A stretch of 64,000 nt of DNA, taken from positions 1 to 64,000 of the forward strand of contig NZ_WUUS01000011.1 in assembly GCF_009831625.1 (NCBI RefSeq), written 5' to 3'. Positions 54,963-63,982 of the stretch are shown here, one piece after another; position 1 is the first letter of the stretch; every line of letters begins with the position of its first letter. The notes under the pieces were generated by a model. It searched no databases. It saw only the letters and a program-made list of their open reading frames with translations, and was not told where the DNA came from. Source of the DNA: Halobaculum saliterrae (lineage in GTDB: Archaea; Halobacteriota; Halobacteria; Halobacteriales; Haloferacaceae). The position numbers and the translations under genes are program-made.

Positions 54963-57220
54963 GCGAGGCGCACGTCCGCGCGTTCGTCCGCGAGTCTGAG
55001 GAGGGCATCACGGAGCTGAACAACTCCCTGCTCGCGCTGGAATCGGACCCGGACGACCCGGAGGCGATGGACGCCATCTTCCGGACCGCCCACACGCTGA
55101 AGGGGAACGCCGCGGCCATGGGCTTCGGCGACTTCTCCGGGCTCGCACACGCGATGGAGGACCTCCTCGACGAGGTCCGCGACGGCGACATGGCCGTGTC
55201 GGGGGCCCTGATGGACCGCCTGTTCGAGGCGGTCGACCTGCTCGACGCGATGCTCGGGGAGATCGACGAGTCGGGCGACACGAGCATCGACCCGAGCGGG
55301 GTGGAGGAGGACCTCCGGGTGCTGGCCGAGGAGGGTGCCGAGGCCCTCGAGACGGATGAGGCCGAGGAGGCTTCCGACGGCGACGGCGACGACGGGTCGG
55401 ACGCTGACGACGAGAGTTCGGACGGCGACGCGGTCGCCGGCGGCGACGGCGAGGACGAGGACGACAACGGCGCTGGCGATACCGGCGACGACACGGCGGT
55501 CGTGGAGGCGGCGTTCGACCACGACCTGTCGCCCGGCGACGACGAGGGCGTCTATCGGGCCCGCGTCGATCTGGGCGACGCCGACATGCCCGGTATCGAC
55601 GCGATGTTCGTGTTGGAGGCCGTCGAGGACGGCTTCGACGGGACGGCCTGCGACCCCGACCGCGAGGCGATCGAGGAGGGCGAGTTCGACGACACCTTCG
55701 ACCTGTACGTCGTCGCCGACGCGGGCGCGACCGTCGAGGCCGGCGTCGACGCGGTGAGCCAGGTCGAGGCGGTCGAGGTCAACGCGGTCGACCCGGCGCC
55801 CGGCGACGACGCCGGCACCGACGTGGGCGACGACGCCGACGACACCGCCTCGACGGCGACCGACAGCGAGGCGTCGGCGGAGCCGCCCGCCGCGGATGCC
55901 GCGGACGACGATAGCGACGACGGCGACGCCGACGGCTCCCCGTCCGACGCCGCCGAGAGCGGGGAGTCGAGCACGTCGTCGTCGGACAACATCTCGTCGG
56001 TTCGGGTCGACGTGGAACAGCTGGACGACCTGTACGGACTGGTCGAGCAGCTGGTGACGAGCCGGATCAAGCTCCGCCGCGAGATGGAGGAGGCCGACAT
56101 CGACTCGGACAACCTCGACGAGCTGGACAAGATCTCGACGAACCTCCAGGACACGGTGATGGACATGCGGCTCATCCCGCTGTCGGCGGTCGTCGACACG
56201 TTCCCCCGGCTCGTGCGGGACCTGGCCCGCGACCAGTCGAAGGACGTGAACTTCGACATCGACGGCCGCGACATCGAGCTGGACCGCACGATCCTCACGG
56301 AGATCCGCGACCCGCTGGTTCACATCCTCCGCAACGCCGTCGACCACGGCATCGAGTCGCCCGAGAAACGGGAGGCGGCGGGGAAGGACCCGACCGGCAC
56401 CATCGAGCTGCGGGCCGACCGCGAGCGCGACCACGTCACCATCGTCGTCGAGGACGACGGCGGGGGCATCGAGGCCGACGCGCTGCGCGAGAAGGCCGTC
56501 GAGGAGGGCGTGAAGTCCCGCGCCGAGGTCGAGGCGATGTCCGACTCCGAGGCCCGAGAGCTCGTCTTCCATCCGGGCTTCTCCACCAACGACGAGGTGA
56601 CCGACGTGTCCGGTCGCGGCGTCGGGATGGACGTGGTCCGGACGACGGTGAAGGACCTCGACGGGAGCGTCACCCTCGACTCGACGCCCGGTGAGGGGAC
56701 GCGCTTCGAGATCAAGCTGCCCGTCACGGTCGCCATCGTCCGCGTGATGTTCGTCGAGGTCGACGGCGTCGAGTACGGCGTCCCGATCAAGAACATCGCG
56801 GAGGTGAGCCGCGCCGACGGCATCGACGTGGCCCACGGCGACGAGATCGTCCGCCACGACGGCGAGATCTACCCCGTCCTCAGGCTCAGCGAGGTGCTCG
56901 GGACCGCCGGCGCGGCCGGCGCTGCCGGCGCGGCCGGGCCCGACGACGCCCTCGCCGACGGCGGGCACGACCACGACGCCGGCCGGGACCACGACGTCGG
57001 GGGCCCGGGCGGCGACGGGGGCGGCATGCTCCTCCGGATCCACGACGAGAAGCGCCCGGTCGCGCTCCACTGCGACGACGTGCTCCACCAGGAGGAGGTC
57101 GTCGTGAAGCCGCTGGAGGGGATCCTCTCGGGGATCCCCGGGCTGTCGGGGACGGCCGTCCTCGGCGACGGTGACGTGGTGAGCATCCTCGACGTGGAGA
57201 CGCTCGGGGGGCGGCGATGA
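54959..57220 (+). CDS. cheA: Chemotaxis histidine kinase CheA
   Basis: The central taxis kinase, 753 residues. The HPt domain has phospho-acceptor His45 in FRTAHTLKGNAAAMGF. A long acidic linker and P2-like region follow (about 120-340), then dimerisation helices, and the ATPase with N box ILRNAVDHGIESPEKR, G1 VVEDDGGGIEAD and G2 GRGVGMDVVR. The CheW-like C-terminal domain begins near VAIVRVMFVEVDGVEYG and is interrupted at about 648-685 by a Gly/Ala/Asp/His-rich insert (GGHDHDAGRDHDVGG). Overlaps cheB and cheR by four bases each, so cheBAR is one translational unit. Confidence 0.96.
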   Translation: MSEAHVRAFVRESEEGITELNNSLLALESDPDDPEAMDAIFRTAHTLKGNAAAMGFGDFSGLAHAMEDLLDEVRDGDMAVSGALMDRLFEAVDLLDAMLGEIDESGDTSIDPSGVEEDLRVLAEEGAEALETDEAEEASDGDGDDGSDADDESSDGDAVAGGDGEDEDDNGAGDTGDDTAVVEAAFDHDLSPGDDEGVYRARVDLGDADMPGIDAMFVLEAVEDGFDGTACDPDREAIEEGEFDDTFDLYVVADAGATVEAGVDAVSQVEAVEVNAVDPAPGDDAGTDVGDDADDTASTATDSEASAEPPAADAADDDSDDGDADGSPSDAAESGESSTSSSDNISSVRVDVEQLDDLYGLVEQLVTSRIKLRREMEEADIDSDNLDELDKISTNLQDTVMDMRLIPLSAVVDTFPRLVRDLARDQSKDVNFDIDGRDIELDRTILTEIRDPLVHILRNAVDHGIESPEKREAAGKDPTGTIELRADRERDHVTIVVEDDGGGIEADALREKAVEEGVKSRAEVEAMSDSEARELVFHPGFSTNDEVTDVSGRGVGMDVVRTTVKDLDGSVTLDSTPGEGTRFEIKLPVTVAIVRVMFVEVDGVEYGVPIKNIAEVSRADGIDVAHGDEIVRHDGEIYPVLRLSEVLGTAGAAGAAGAAGPDDALADGGHDHDAGRDHDVGGPGGDGGGMLLRIHDEKRPVALHCDDVLHQEEVVVKPLEGILSGIPGLSGTAVLGDGDVVSILDVETLGGRR

Positions 57221-58041
57221 GTCGCACGCGCGGCGGCGCCGGCGACCTGCAGGGCGTCATCGACTTCGTGGAGGACCGCGTCCCGTTCGAGCCCGGCTAC
57301 TACAACGAGGCGTACCTGGGCCGGCGGATCGCCGCACGGATGCAGCGACGCGACGCCGAGGATCACGCGGAGTACCGCGCGATCCTCGAGGACGACGACG
57401 AGGAGCGCGAGGCGCTGCTGGACGCGCTCACGATCAACGTCACCGGGTTCTTCCGCGACCCCGACATGTGGGCGGACCTTCGTCCGGTGTTGCGGGAGCT
57501 CTCCGAGGAGAACGGGCGCGGCGGCGTCGACGTCTGGAGCGCGCCCTGTGCGGACGGCCGCGAGCCGTACTCGCTGTCGATGCTCGCCGCCGACGACGAC
57601 GAGGTGAACGAGCGCCACCTCCGGATCACCGCCGTCGACATCAGCGAGGAGGCGCTCGACGCCGCCCGCGCGGGCATGTACGAGACGACGCGGACGACGG
57701 ACATCGGGGACGAGCTGTCGCCGCTGTCGGACCCCGAGGCGTACGTCGAACAGCAGGAGGACGTCTTCCGGGTTCGCGAGTCGGTCCGGTCGCGGGTCAC
57801 CTTCGAGCCGTACGACCTCATCCGCGACGGGCCGAAGGCGGACATGGACCTCGTGTTCTGTCGCAACCTCCTCATCTACATCGACAGCGAGTACAAGGGC
57901 CGGCTGTTCGAGACCCTGCGCGAGTCGATCCGGCCCGGCGGCTACCTCGTGCTCGGGAAGACCGAGACGGTCCCGCCGGACATGCGAGAGTCGTTCGAAC
58001 CGGTCGCGAAACGCAGTCGGATCTACCAGTACACGGGATAA
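57217..58041 (+). CDS. cheR: Chemotaxis methyltransferase CheR
   Basis: SAM-dependent glutamate methyltransferase for taxis transducers, 274 residues. The N-terminal helical domain has GYYNEAYLGRRIAARMQRR; then INVTGFFRDPDMW, SAM region VWSAPCADGREPYSLSMLAA, ITAVDISEEALDAARAG, and LVFCRNLLIYIDSEYKGR near the C-terminus. All are standard CheR blocks. Start ATG 57217 overlaps cheA by four bases, and its TAA overlaps the next ATG (TAATG). The transducer at 25502 is one plausible substrate. Confidence 0.96.
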   Translation: MSRTRGGAGDLQGVIDFVEDRVPFEPGYYNEAYLGRRIAARMQRRDAEDHAEYRAILEDDDEEREALLDALTINVTGFFRDPDMWADLRPVLRELSEENGRGGVDVWSAPCADGREPYSLSMLAADDDEVNERHLRITAVDISEEALDAARAGMYETTRTTDIGDELSPLSDPEAYVEQQEDVFRVRESVRSRVTFEPYDLIRDGPKADMDLVFCRNLLIYIDSEYKGRLFETLRESIRPGGYLVLGKTETVPPDMRESFEPVAKRSRIYQYTG

Positions 58042-59267
58042 TGTCGCTGTACACGCTCGCCCGCGACGGGGACATGGAGCAGCTCGCCGACACCGCCAGA
58101 AACAGCGACAGCGCCGCGGTGCGCCGGCGGGCCGCCGAGATGCTCGGCGACGTGGGCGATCCCGACGACGACCGGACGGTCGACGTGCTCATCCACCTCG
58201 CCCGGAACGACGAGGCGGACGCGGTCCGCGCGGCGGCGGTCGACGGCCTCGACGAGTTGGGCGGCAACGGGCTCGAGCGGCTCATCGCCAAGGAGACCGG
58301 CGTGGATCCGAACGCCGCCGACTGGGCCGCGGTCCGGGCGTTCGTGAAGGTGCTCGGCGGCGCGAACATCCCCGAGTACCGGATGGCCGCGGCGAACGCG
58401 CTCGGACGGATGGGCGACGAGGACGCAGTCGGGCCGCTGGCGAAGCGCCTCGACGACCCGGACGCGAGGGTGCGCGAGCGCGCGTGTCTCGCCCTCGGAC
58501 GCATCGGCGACCAGCGTGCGGTCGGACAGCTGAAGGGGCGACTGGACGACGATCACCCCGCGGTGAAGTCGGCCGCCGCGGACGCGCTCGGCACCATCGC
58601 CAGCGGGGAGGCGCTCTCGGCGCTGTTGGACCTGCTGGACGACGACAACCCGAGCCTCCGGCGGCTCGCGGCCTCGGCGCTCGGCAACGCCAGTTCCGCG
58701 AAGCCGGTGCCGAAGCTGGCGGGGGCACTCGAGGACGAACACGACACGGTGCGCAGGGCGGCGGTGTTCTCGATCATCGAACTGCTCGCGAACGCGCCGA
58801 CCAAGCAGAGCCACGCCGTGCGCGACGCGGTCGTCTCCGAGCTGCAGGACGCCGACGACGAGACGGTGACCGGCCCCCTCGTGGAGATCCTGGAGGACGC
58901 GACACAGGTCCGTCAGCGGCGCAACGCCGTCTGGTTCCTCGGACGAGTGACGAGCACGGAGCCGCCGGACCACGTGCTCGACGCGCTGGTCGACTCGCTC
59001 GACGACGACGACAAGATGACCGCGCAGTTCGCGGCGACGAGCATCACCAACCTGGAGGGGCTCGCGGTGGAGTCGACGCTCATCGATCTGGTGAACGACG
59101 ACGACGCGTCGGTCGACGCGCGGGCGAAGGCCGCGTACGCCCTCGGCGACGTCGGCGGCGACCGCGCGAAGGAGACGCTCGACGCGATCACCGACAGCGA
59201 CGTGGACAAGCAGATACGAAAGCGGGCGTTCGCGTCGCTGTCGAAGCTCGGAGGTGTTAGACAGTGA
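58041..59267 (+). CDS. HEAT-repeat protein of the chemotaxis cluster
   Basis: A 408-residue alpha-solenoid built of about ten PBS-lyase/HEAT-type repeats, such as AAANALGRMGDEDAVGPL, ACLALGRIGDQRAVGQL and ADALGTIASGEALSALL. The start MSLYTLARDGDMEQLADTA and the position after cheR fit OE2401F of Halobacterium salinarum, reported to interact with Che proteins and with CheF near the archaellum motor. A role as adaptor between Che signalling and the archaellum is taken from that work. TAATG coupling to cheR and GTGA coupling to cheF make it part of the same unit. Confidence 0.9.
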   Translation: MSLYTLARDGDMEQLADTARNSDSAAVRRRAAEMLGDVGDPDDDRTVDVLIHLARNDEADAVRAAAVDGLDELGGNGLERLIAKETGVDPNAADWAAVRAFVKVLGGANIPEYRMAAANALGRMGDEDAVGPLAKRLDDPDARVRERACLALGRIGDQRAVGQLKGRLDDDHPAVKSAAADALGTIASGEALSALLDLLDDDNPSLRRLAASALGNASSAKPVPKLAGALEDEHDTVRRAAVFSIIELLANAPTKQSHAVRDAVVSELQDADDETVTGPLVEILEDATQVRQRRNAVWFLGRVTSTEPPDHVLDALVDSLDDDDKMTAQFAATSITNLEGLAVESTLIDLVNDDDASVDARAKAAYALGDVGGDRAKETLDAITDSDVDKQIRKRAFASLSKLGGVRQ

Positions 59268-60172
59268 GCGACAGCAGGCAGCGGAACGGCGGTGGTGGAC
59301 AGGCGGCCGAGGACGAGGAGTACAAGGTCGCGGACACCCGTGGCAGGTTCGCGCAGGCGATGAAGGACGGGCGGAAGCTCAACGACGTCGGGTGGACCAA
59401 CGGGCGGATCATCCTCTCGAACAAGCGGGTCGTCCTGGTCGGAAACGGCGGCAAGCGGACGTTCGCGCTGTCGTCGGTCGACGACATCGGCGGCCGGTAC
59501 GACGCGAACCAGGAGATCCAGCGCGTCTCGAGCTACCTCAGCCTCCGCATCGGCGACGACGTGTTCCTCATCGCCGCCGAGGACCACGAGGAGTTCCGGA
59601 CGGACGTGTACCGTGCGTTCCTCGACCGCAAGGTGATCAAGGCACGTCACCCCGCGATCAGGGGCGGCGTCGTGCAGGACACCGAGTGGGAACAGGCCCG
59701 CGTCAAGGTCGAGGCGGAGGGGATCTCCGTCGCCCAACAGAGCGGCGCGTTCGTTCGGCTCGAGCTCGACGACATCGGGACGCTCGAGGAGACCGAGCGC
59801 ACCGTGATGGGCGAGAAGGCGCCGGTCATCGAGGCCGAGCACACCGACGACGAGGGGACGAGCGTCCAGACGTACCTCTCGGGCAGGCCGTGGATGGTCG
59901 CGGTCATCAAGTCGTACCTCGGCGAGGGTCACGACCGTAACCGCGGCGCCGTCGAGCTGTCCGAGTCCGAGCGCGAGGTGCTGATGGCGCTGTACTCGGG
60001 CGTCTCCTCGTTCGAGGTGCCGAACTTCCTCGGGATGGAGGTCGACCGGGTCGAGGAGATCTTCGAGCGGCTCATCGAGGCGGAGGTGCTGGAGGAGGTG
60101 CGGACCCGCCGCGAGGTCGCGCTGGAGCCCCGCGGTCGCAACATCGCCAGCGAGGCGATGAACGAGCAGTGA
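59264..60172 (+). CDS. cheF: CheF family chemotaxis-archaellum adaptor (copy 1)
   Basis: A 302-residue DUF439 protein. CheF binds phosphorylated CheY and the archaellum switch in Halobacterium and is needed for motor control. Visible features: EYKVADTRGRFAQAMKDGRK, RIILSNKRVVLVGNGGKRTF, ESEREVLMALYSGVSSFE and the C-terminal winged-helix-like stretch VEEIFERLIEAEVLEEV. The start is GTG at 59264, overlapping the HEAT stop as GTGA. It is convergent with a second cheF 50 bases downstream, an arrangement also described in H. salinarum. Confidence 0.92.
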   Translation: MSDSRQRNGGGGQAAEDEEYKVADTRGRFAQAMKDGRKLNDVGWTNGRIILSNKRVVLVGNGGKRTFALSSVDDIGGRYDANQEIQRVSSYLSLRIGDDVFLIAAEDHEEFRTDVYRAFLDRKVIKARHPAIRGGVVQDTEWEQARVKVEAEGISVAQQSGAFVRLELDDIGTLEETERTVMGEKAPVIEAEHTDDEGTSVQTYLSGRPWMVAVIKSYLGEGHDRNRGAVELSESEREVLMALYSGVSSFEVPNFLGMEVDRVEEIFERLIEAEVLEEVRTRREVALEPRGRNIASEAMNEQ

Positions 60173-60221
60173 GCGGCGCGGGCGGGGGATACCTCCCGGC
60201 GTGCGTCGCTCGCGTCGCCGG

Positions 60222-61088
60222 TCAGGTGTTCACGTTCTCGATCCGCTGACCGACGATGACCCGTCCCTTGGCGGTGAGTTTCGTCCCCTCGTCGGTGTCG
60301 ACGAGCAGTCCCTCGTCGATGAGGCCGTTGAGGAGCATGGTGAGCCGCTGGGGCTCGATGTCGACCACCTTCGACAGCGAGACGCTCGGCCCCGCCGAGT
60401 AGGCGGCGACGAGCACCTCCGTCTCCTCCTCGCCCAGTTCGACGTCCTCCAGTTCCTCCTTCACGTCGGCGTAGCGCAGGCGGATGTACCGCCCGAGGAT
60501 GTTCGTGAGCCGCCCGGAGCTCATGCCGACCTGCGAGGTGACGGCGGTGCCGTCGTCGATGTGCCGGAACGAGATGACGGGGCGTGTGCCGTCGCCGAGG
60601 TCGCGTTGGGCGCGCTCGACGGAGACCACGGCGCGCAGGTCGACCGTGAACGGTTCGGGACAGCCCTCGAACGAGAGCGCGCCCTGGGTCACGTCGAGGC
60701 GGGCCTTGTGGACGTCGGTCTCGACGACGCGCCCGCCGACCTTCGCCGGGTGGCGAACGAGCGCCTTCGTCCCGTTGAGCAGCACCTTGAACAGCACCGT
60801 CGCGAAGCGGTCGATGTTGGTGTCGTTCCCCTCGATGGCGGCGACGCCGCGGCGGTCGTCCGTCCGGTAGGCGACGGTGACCGTGTCGTTGAAGTAGCCG
60901 GCCATCTCCGGCGGCACCTGCCCCACCTTCACGTCGAACACCGACGACAGGGGGATCGTCTCCTTGTAGTCGTCGGCCGCGAGCACGAGCCGTCGCTGGC
61001 TCAGCAGGATCCGTCCCGTCGGCGGATCGCCCTCGATCCCGGGCGCGAAGAACCGACCGACGAAGTCGGCGACGACCGTCTCGCTCAT
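60222..61088 (-). CDS. cheF: CheF family chemotaxis-archaellum adaptor (copy 2)
   Basis: A 288-residue DUF439 paralogue. It starts MSETVVADFVGRFFAPGIEG, with RILLSQRRLVLAADDYKETI, FHIDD-type FRHIDDGTAVTSQV and the C-terminal winged-helix-like region QRLTMLLNGLIDEGLLVDT. It lines up with copy 1 in overall plan but the sequences differ strongly, so the duplication is old. ATG 61088 is preferred; the longer frame upstream is Arg-rich. It has its own promoter region and is not translationally coupled to a neighbour. Confidence 0.92.
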   Translation of the reverse strand: MSETVVADFVGRFFAPGIEGDPPTGRILLSQRRLVLAADDYKETIPLSSVFDVKVGQVPPEMAGYFNDTVTVAYRTDDRRGVAAIEGNDTNIDRFATVLFKVLLNGTKALVRHPAKVGGRVVETDVHKARLDVTQGALSFEGCPEPFTVDLRAVVSVERAQRDLGDGTRPVISFRHIDDGTAVTSQVGMSSGRLTNILGRYIRLRYADVKEELEDVELGEEETEVLVAAYSAGPSVSLSKVVDIEPQRLTMLLNGLIDEGLLVDTDEGTKLTAKGRVIVGQRIENVNT

Positions 61089-61212
61089 ACCGGATGACAG
61101 AGACGGAGTCGACTTGACGGTTTCGCACCCGTGTTCAGCGACGAAAACCGGAGCATGTCGAGCCCGCGCGGTTCCCGACGGCGGTCGGGGGTTCGGCCGC
61201 GACGCCGTCGGA

Positions 61213-62415
61213 TCAGTCGTCCACGACGCCGAGGAGCCGCTCGATCCGGTCGGCCTCGCTCATCGCGAGCGTGCCCGCGAACGACATGACGAGCACGTAG
61301 CCGACGGCGAACGCTGGGATCACCCGGGCGATCGTCGGGTCCGGCGAGGTCGCCGCCAGCGCGGCGATGATGAGCGAGAACTCCCCGCGCGGCACCAGCG
61401 CGAGCCCGGTCCGAAGCGAGCGACGCGGCGAGAGCTCGTACAGCCGCCCGGCGACCCCGCCGCTGATCACCTTCGCGGGACCCGACACCGCCGCCGCCAC
61501 GAGCACGAACGCGGCCACGCCCGCGACGGCGACGGGGTCGGTGTTGAGGCCGACCCACGCGAAGAACACGACCGCGAACGCGTCCCGCAGCGGCGCGATC
61601 CGGTCGGCGACGCGGTCGTGCAGCGGGGTGGCGCCGACGCCGACGCCGACGAAGAAGCCCGCCACCGCCTCGCTGGCGCCGACCGACAGCGCCAGCCCGG
61701 AGATCACGAGCGCGACCGCGAGCGTCCGGACGACGAGGTCCTCGTCGTTCGTGCCCAGAGCGGGGGCGAGCCGCGGAGCGAGGTACTGGGCGGCGACCGC
61801 CAGCGCGATCAGGAAGCCCAACGCGACCGCGATCCGGGGGAGCGCGTCGACCGGTGAACCGCCGGCGACGAGCGCGACCGCCAGCGCGAGGTAGACGGCG
61901 ATGACGAGGTCCTCGGCGACGAGGGTCCCGAGCACCGGCTCCGCCTCCGGGTCCGCGATCCACCCGAGGTCGACCAGCGACTTGGTGATCACCGCCGACG
62001 ATGAGATGTAGACGATGCCGCCGACGAGGAACGCCCCGAGCGGTCCGAGCCCGAACAGCAGGCCGAGGGCGACGCCGACGGGGAAGTTCACGAACAGGTC
62101 GACGGCGGCGGCCGCCGAGAGCTTCCTTCGGGCGGCGATGAGCCGGTCGATGCTGAACTCCAGTCCGAGGAAGAACAGGAGGAGGACGACGCCGACCTCC
62201 GCGAGCGTGAGCACCTCCGCGGGCGCTATCGACGGGAGCCCGGCGGCGCCGGCGACGTGCGGGCCGACGAGCACCCCGCCGAGGACGTACAGCGGCACCG
62301 TCGGGATCCCGACGCGTCGGCCCGCGGCCGCGACGAGCATGGCGGCGGAAAGCAGGACGCCCAGCGCGAGCAGACCGTGGAGCCCGCCGTCGGCCGCGGC
62401 CGCTTCCGCCGCCAT
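61213..62415 (-). CDS. Monovalent cation:proton antiporter (CPA2, KhtU-like)
   Basis: A 400-residue membrane protein with about twelve hydrophobic segments, the CPA2/KefB-type transport domain without a TrkA-N domain. Marks are VPLYVLGGVLVGPHVAG, VVLLLFFLGLEFSIDRL, LGTLVAEDLVIAVYLAL (the ion-site Asp region), and ALVPRGEFSLIIAALA. The gene upstream encodes a KhtT-like regulator, and the stop of that gene overlaps the start here by one base. Together they fit the KhtTU K+/H+ antiporter, which moves K+ out in exchange for H+. For a salt-in haloarchaeon this could trim K+ or respond to alkalinity, an inference. Confidence 0.9.
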   Translation of the reverse strand: MAAEAAAADGGLHGLLALGVLLSAAMLVAAAGRRVGIPTVPLYVLGGVLVGPHVAGAAGLPSIAPAEVLTLAEVGVVLLLFFLGLEFSIDRLIAARRKLSAAAAVDLFVNFPVGVALGLLFGLGPLGAFLVGGIVYISSSAVITKSLVDLGWIADPEAEPVLGTLVAEDLVIAVYLALAVALVAGGSPVDALPRIAVALGFLIALAVAAQYLAPRLAPALGTNDEDLVVRTLAVALVISGLALSVGASEAVAGFFVGVGVGATPLHDRVADRIAPLRDAFAVVFFAWVGLNTDPVAVAGVAAFVLVAAAVSGPAKVISGGVAGRLYELSPRRSLRTGLALVPRGEFSLIIAALAATSPDPTIARVIPAFAVGYVLVMSFAGTLAMSEADRIERLLGVVDD

Positions 62416-62951
62416 CAGATCCCGTCACCGCGGTCGGCGTCGACGTCGACGCCGCCGTCCGCGTCACCCATGTCGATGAACAGCTCGTTGAACGTGTCCA
62501 CCTCCTCGCGCGAGCCGATGACGACGACGGTGTCGCCGGCGCGAACGCCCGCCCCGGGATCGGGGTTGGGCGTCACCTCGTCGCCGTGTTCGACCGCGAT
62601 GATCGACACGCCGGCCCGCCGTCGGACGTCCGCCTCCTTGATCGTCTCGCCGGCCAGTTCGGAGCCCTCCGGGACCTCGTACCACTCGATGAGCGCGTTG
62701 CCGCCGAGGACGGTCTCGATGTTCTCGGTCGCGACCGGCTGGAAGTACGCCCCCTCGAGCACGGTGCCGACGGTTCGCGCGAGCCCGTCGGAGAGCTCGA
62801 ACAGCTTCTCGGCGTCGCTGTCGGCGTTCTTTCGGCGGTACACCTCCCGCTTTCCGGTGTTGTGAGTGACGACGACGAGCCGCTCGTCCCCGTGGAGTTC
62901 GATCTCGTGTTTCTTCCCGACCCCCGGAAGGTCGGACTCGTAGACCGTCAT
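62415..62951 (-). CDS. KhtT-like regulatory subunit with TrkA-C domain
   Basis: A 178-residue soluble protein. It starts TVYESDLPGVGKKHEIELHG, close to KhtT, with VVVTHNTGKREVYRRK and ELSDGLARTVGTVLEG in the N-terminal part. The C-terminal TrkA-C (RCK-C) domain has YEVPEGSELAGETIKEADVR, AGVSIIAVEHGDEVTPNP and DTVVVIGSREEVDTF. In Bacillus, KhtT binds c-di-AMP and controls KhtU; ligand conservation was not checked here. Expressed with the antiporter gene (one-base overlap). An acidic Asp/Gly tail is extra. It diverges from hisA with about 146 bases between. Confidence 0.92.
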   Translation of the reverse strand: MTVYESDLPGVGKKHEIELHGDERLVVVTHNTGKREVYRRKNADSDAEKLFELSDGLARTVGTVLEGAYFQPVATENIETVLGGNALIEWYEVPEGSELAGETIKEADVRRRAGVSIIAVEHGDEVTPNPDPGAGVRAGDTVVVIGSREEVDTFNELFIDMGDADGGVDVDADRGDGI

Positions 62952-63097
62952 ACGTGGGTGGTGCGGGCGGTCGGCGCATAAACACGGCGGCGGGTGGACG
63001 GCGGCGGACGGACCGTGGACGGCGCCGACCCCGGAACCCGACGTCCAGAGTCGCCGATGACGAACGACTTACCAGCCGCCCCGACGCAGGCCCTCGC

Positions 63098-63820
63098 ATG
63101 AGCCACTTCCCGGAGTTCGAGGTGATCCCCGCCGTCGACATGCAGGAGGGCGAGGTCGTCCAACTGGTGCAGGGCGAGCGCGGCACGGCCACCCGCTACG
63201 GCGACCCCGTCGAGGCCGCACGACGCTGGGTCGACGAGGGCGCCCGGACGCTCCACCTCGTCGACCTCGACGGCGCCTTCGAGGGCGAGCGCGTCAACGC
63301 CGACGCCGTCGACGCCGTCCTCGACGCGGTGGACGTGCCCGTCCAGCTCGGCGGCGGGATCCGCACAGCAGATGGTGCGATCGACCTCCTCGACCGCGGC
63401 GTCGACCGCGTCATCCTCGGCACCGCCGCCGTAGAGAACCCCGACATCGTCGCCGAGATCTCCGAGGAGCATCCCGGGAGCGTGATGGTGAGTCTCGACG
63501 CGAGGGACGGGGAGGTCGTCGTTTCCGGGTGGACGGAGGGAACCGGTCTCGACCCGGCCGAAGCCGCCGGCCGCTACGAGGACCTCGGCGCGGGCGCGAT
63601 CCTGTTCACCGACGTGGACGTGGAGGGACAGTTGGAGGGGATCAACCGCGAGCAGGTCGAGCGCGTCGTCGACGCCGTGGACATCCCGGTCGTCGCTTCC
63701 GGTGGCGTGACGACGCTCGATGACGTTCGTGCGGTACGCGAGGCCGGCGCCGCGGCCGTCGTCGTCGGCACCGCGCTGTACGAGGGGCGGTTCACCCTCG
63801 CCGAGTCCCAGTCGGCCTGA
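63098..63820 (+). CDS. hisA: ProFAR isomerase
   Basis: Phosphoribosylformimino-5-aminoimidazole carboxamide ribotide isomerase, fourth step of histidine synthesis. It is 240 residues, a TIM barrel. FEVIPAVDMQEGEVVQLVQG has the first catalytic Asp; LHLVDLDGAFEG, VPVQLGGGIRT (phosphate loop), ILFTDVDVEGQLEG with the second Asp, and VVASGGVTTLDDV (second phosphate loop) complete the pattern. HisF is similar, but the AVDM start and the length fit HisA. ATG 63098 is chosen from homology although the frame is open further 5'. No other his gene is adjacent. Confidence 0.95.
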   Translation: MSHFPEFEVIPAVDMQEGEVVQLVQGERGTATRYGDPVEAARRWVDEGARTLHLVDLDGAFEGERVNADAVDAVLDAVDVPVQLGGGIRTADGAIDLLDRGVDRVILGTAAVENPDIVAEISEEHPGSVMVSLDARDGEVVVSGWTEGTGLDPAEAAGRYEDLGAGAILFTDVDVEGQLEGINREQVERVVDAVDIPVVASGGVTTLDDVRAVREAGAAAVVVGTALYEGRFTLAESQSA

Positions 63821-63829
63821 GACGACGGC

Positions 63830-63982
63830 TCAGTTCCCCAGTCGTCTCGATATCCACGTGACCGCCAGCACCGTCGCGACCGCCATCAGCACCAGCCCGA
63901 CCACGAGTCCCGCGTCCGTCGCCGACGAGAGCGAGACGGAACCGCCGGCGAACGCGATCGCCGCCGGGAGTTCCTCGTTCAT
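63830..63982 (-). CDS. Small membrane protein
   Basis: A 50-residue protein, MNEELPAAIAFAGGSVSLSS then TDAGLVVGLVLMAVATVLAV and TWISRRLGN. One clear membrane helix at about 25-43 is followed by two arginines, so the C-terminus is probably cytoplasmic; a weaker hydrophobic stretch lies at 6-19. The ATG is preceded by AAAGACACAC and a TATA-like GATAAAG, but the promoter runs to the window edge. Convergent with hisA, nine bases apart. No family is recognised; the call rests on the frame, the helix and the promoter-like sequence. Confidence 0.55.
   Translation of the reverse strand: MNEELPAAIAFAGGSVSLSSATDAGLVVGLVLMAVATVLAVTWISRRLGN

Noticed and set aside
53801-57088. 1095-codon minus-strand frame opposite cheB and cheA
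   Set aside because: The plus-strand genes carry every expected motif; the antisense frame is Val/Asp/Arg repeats from composition.
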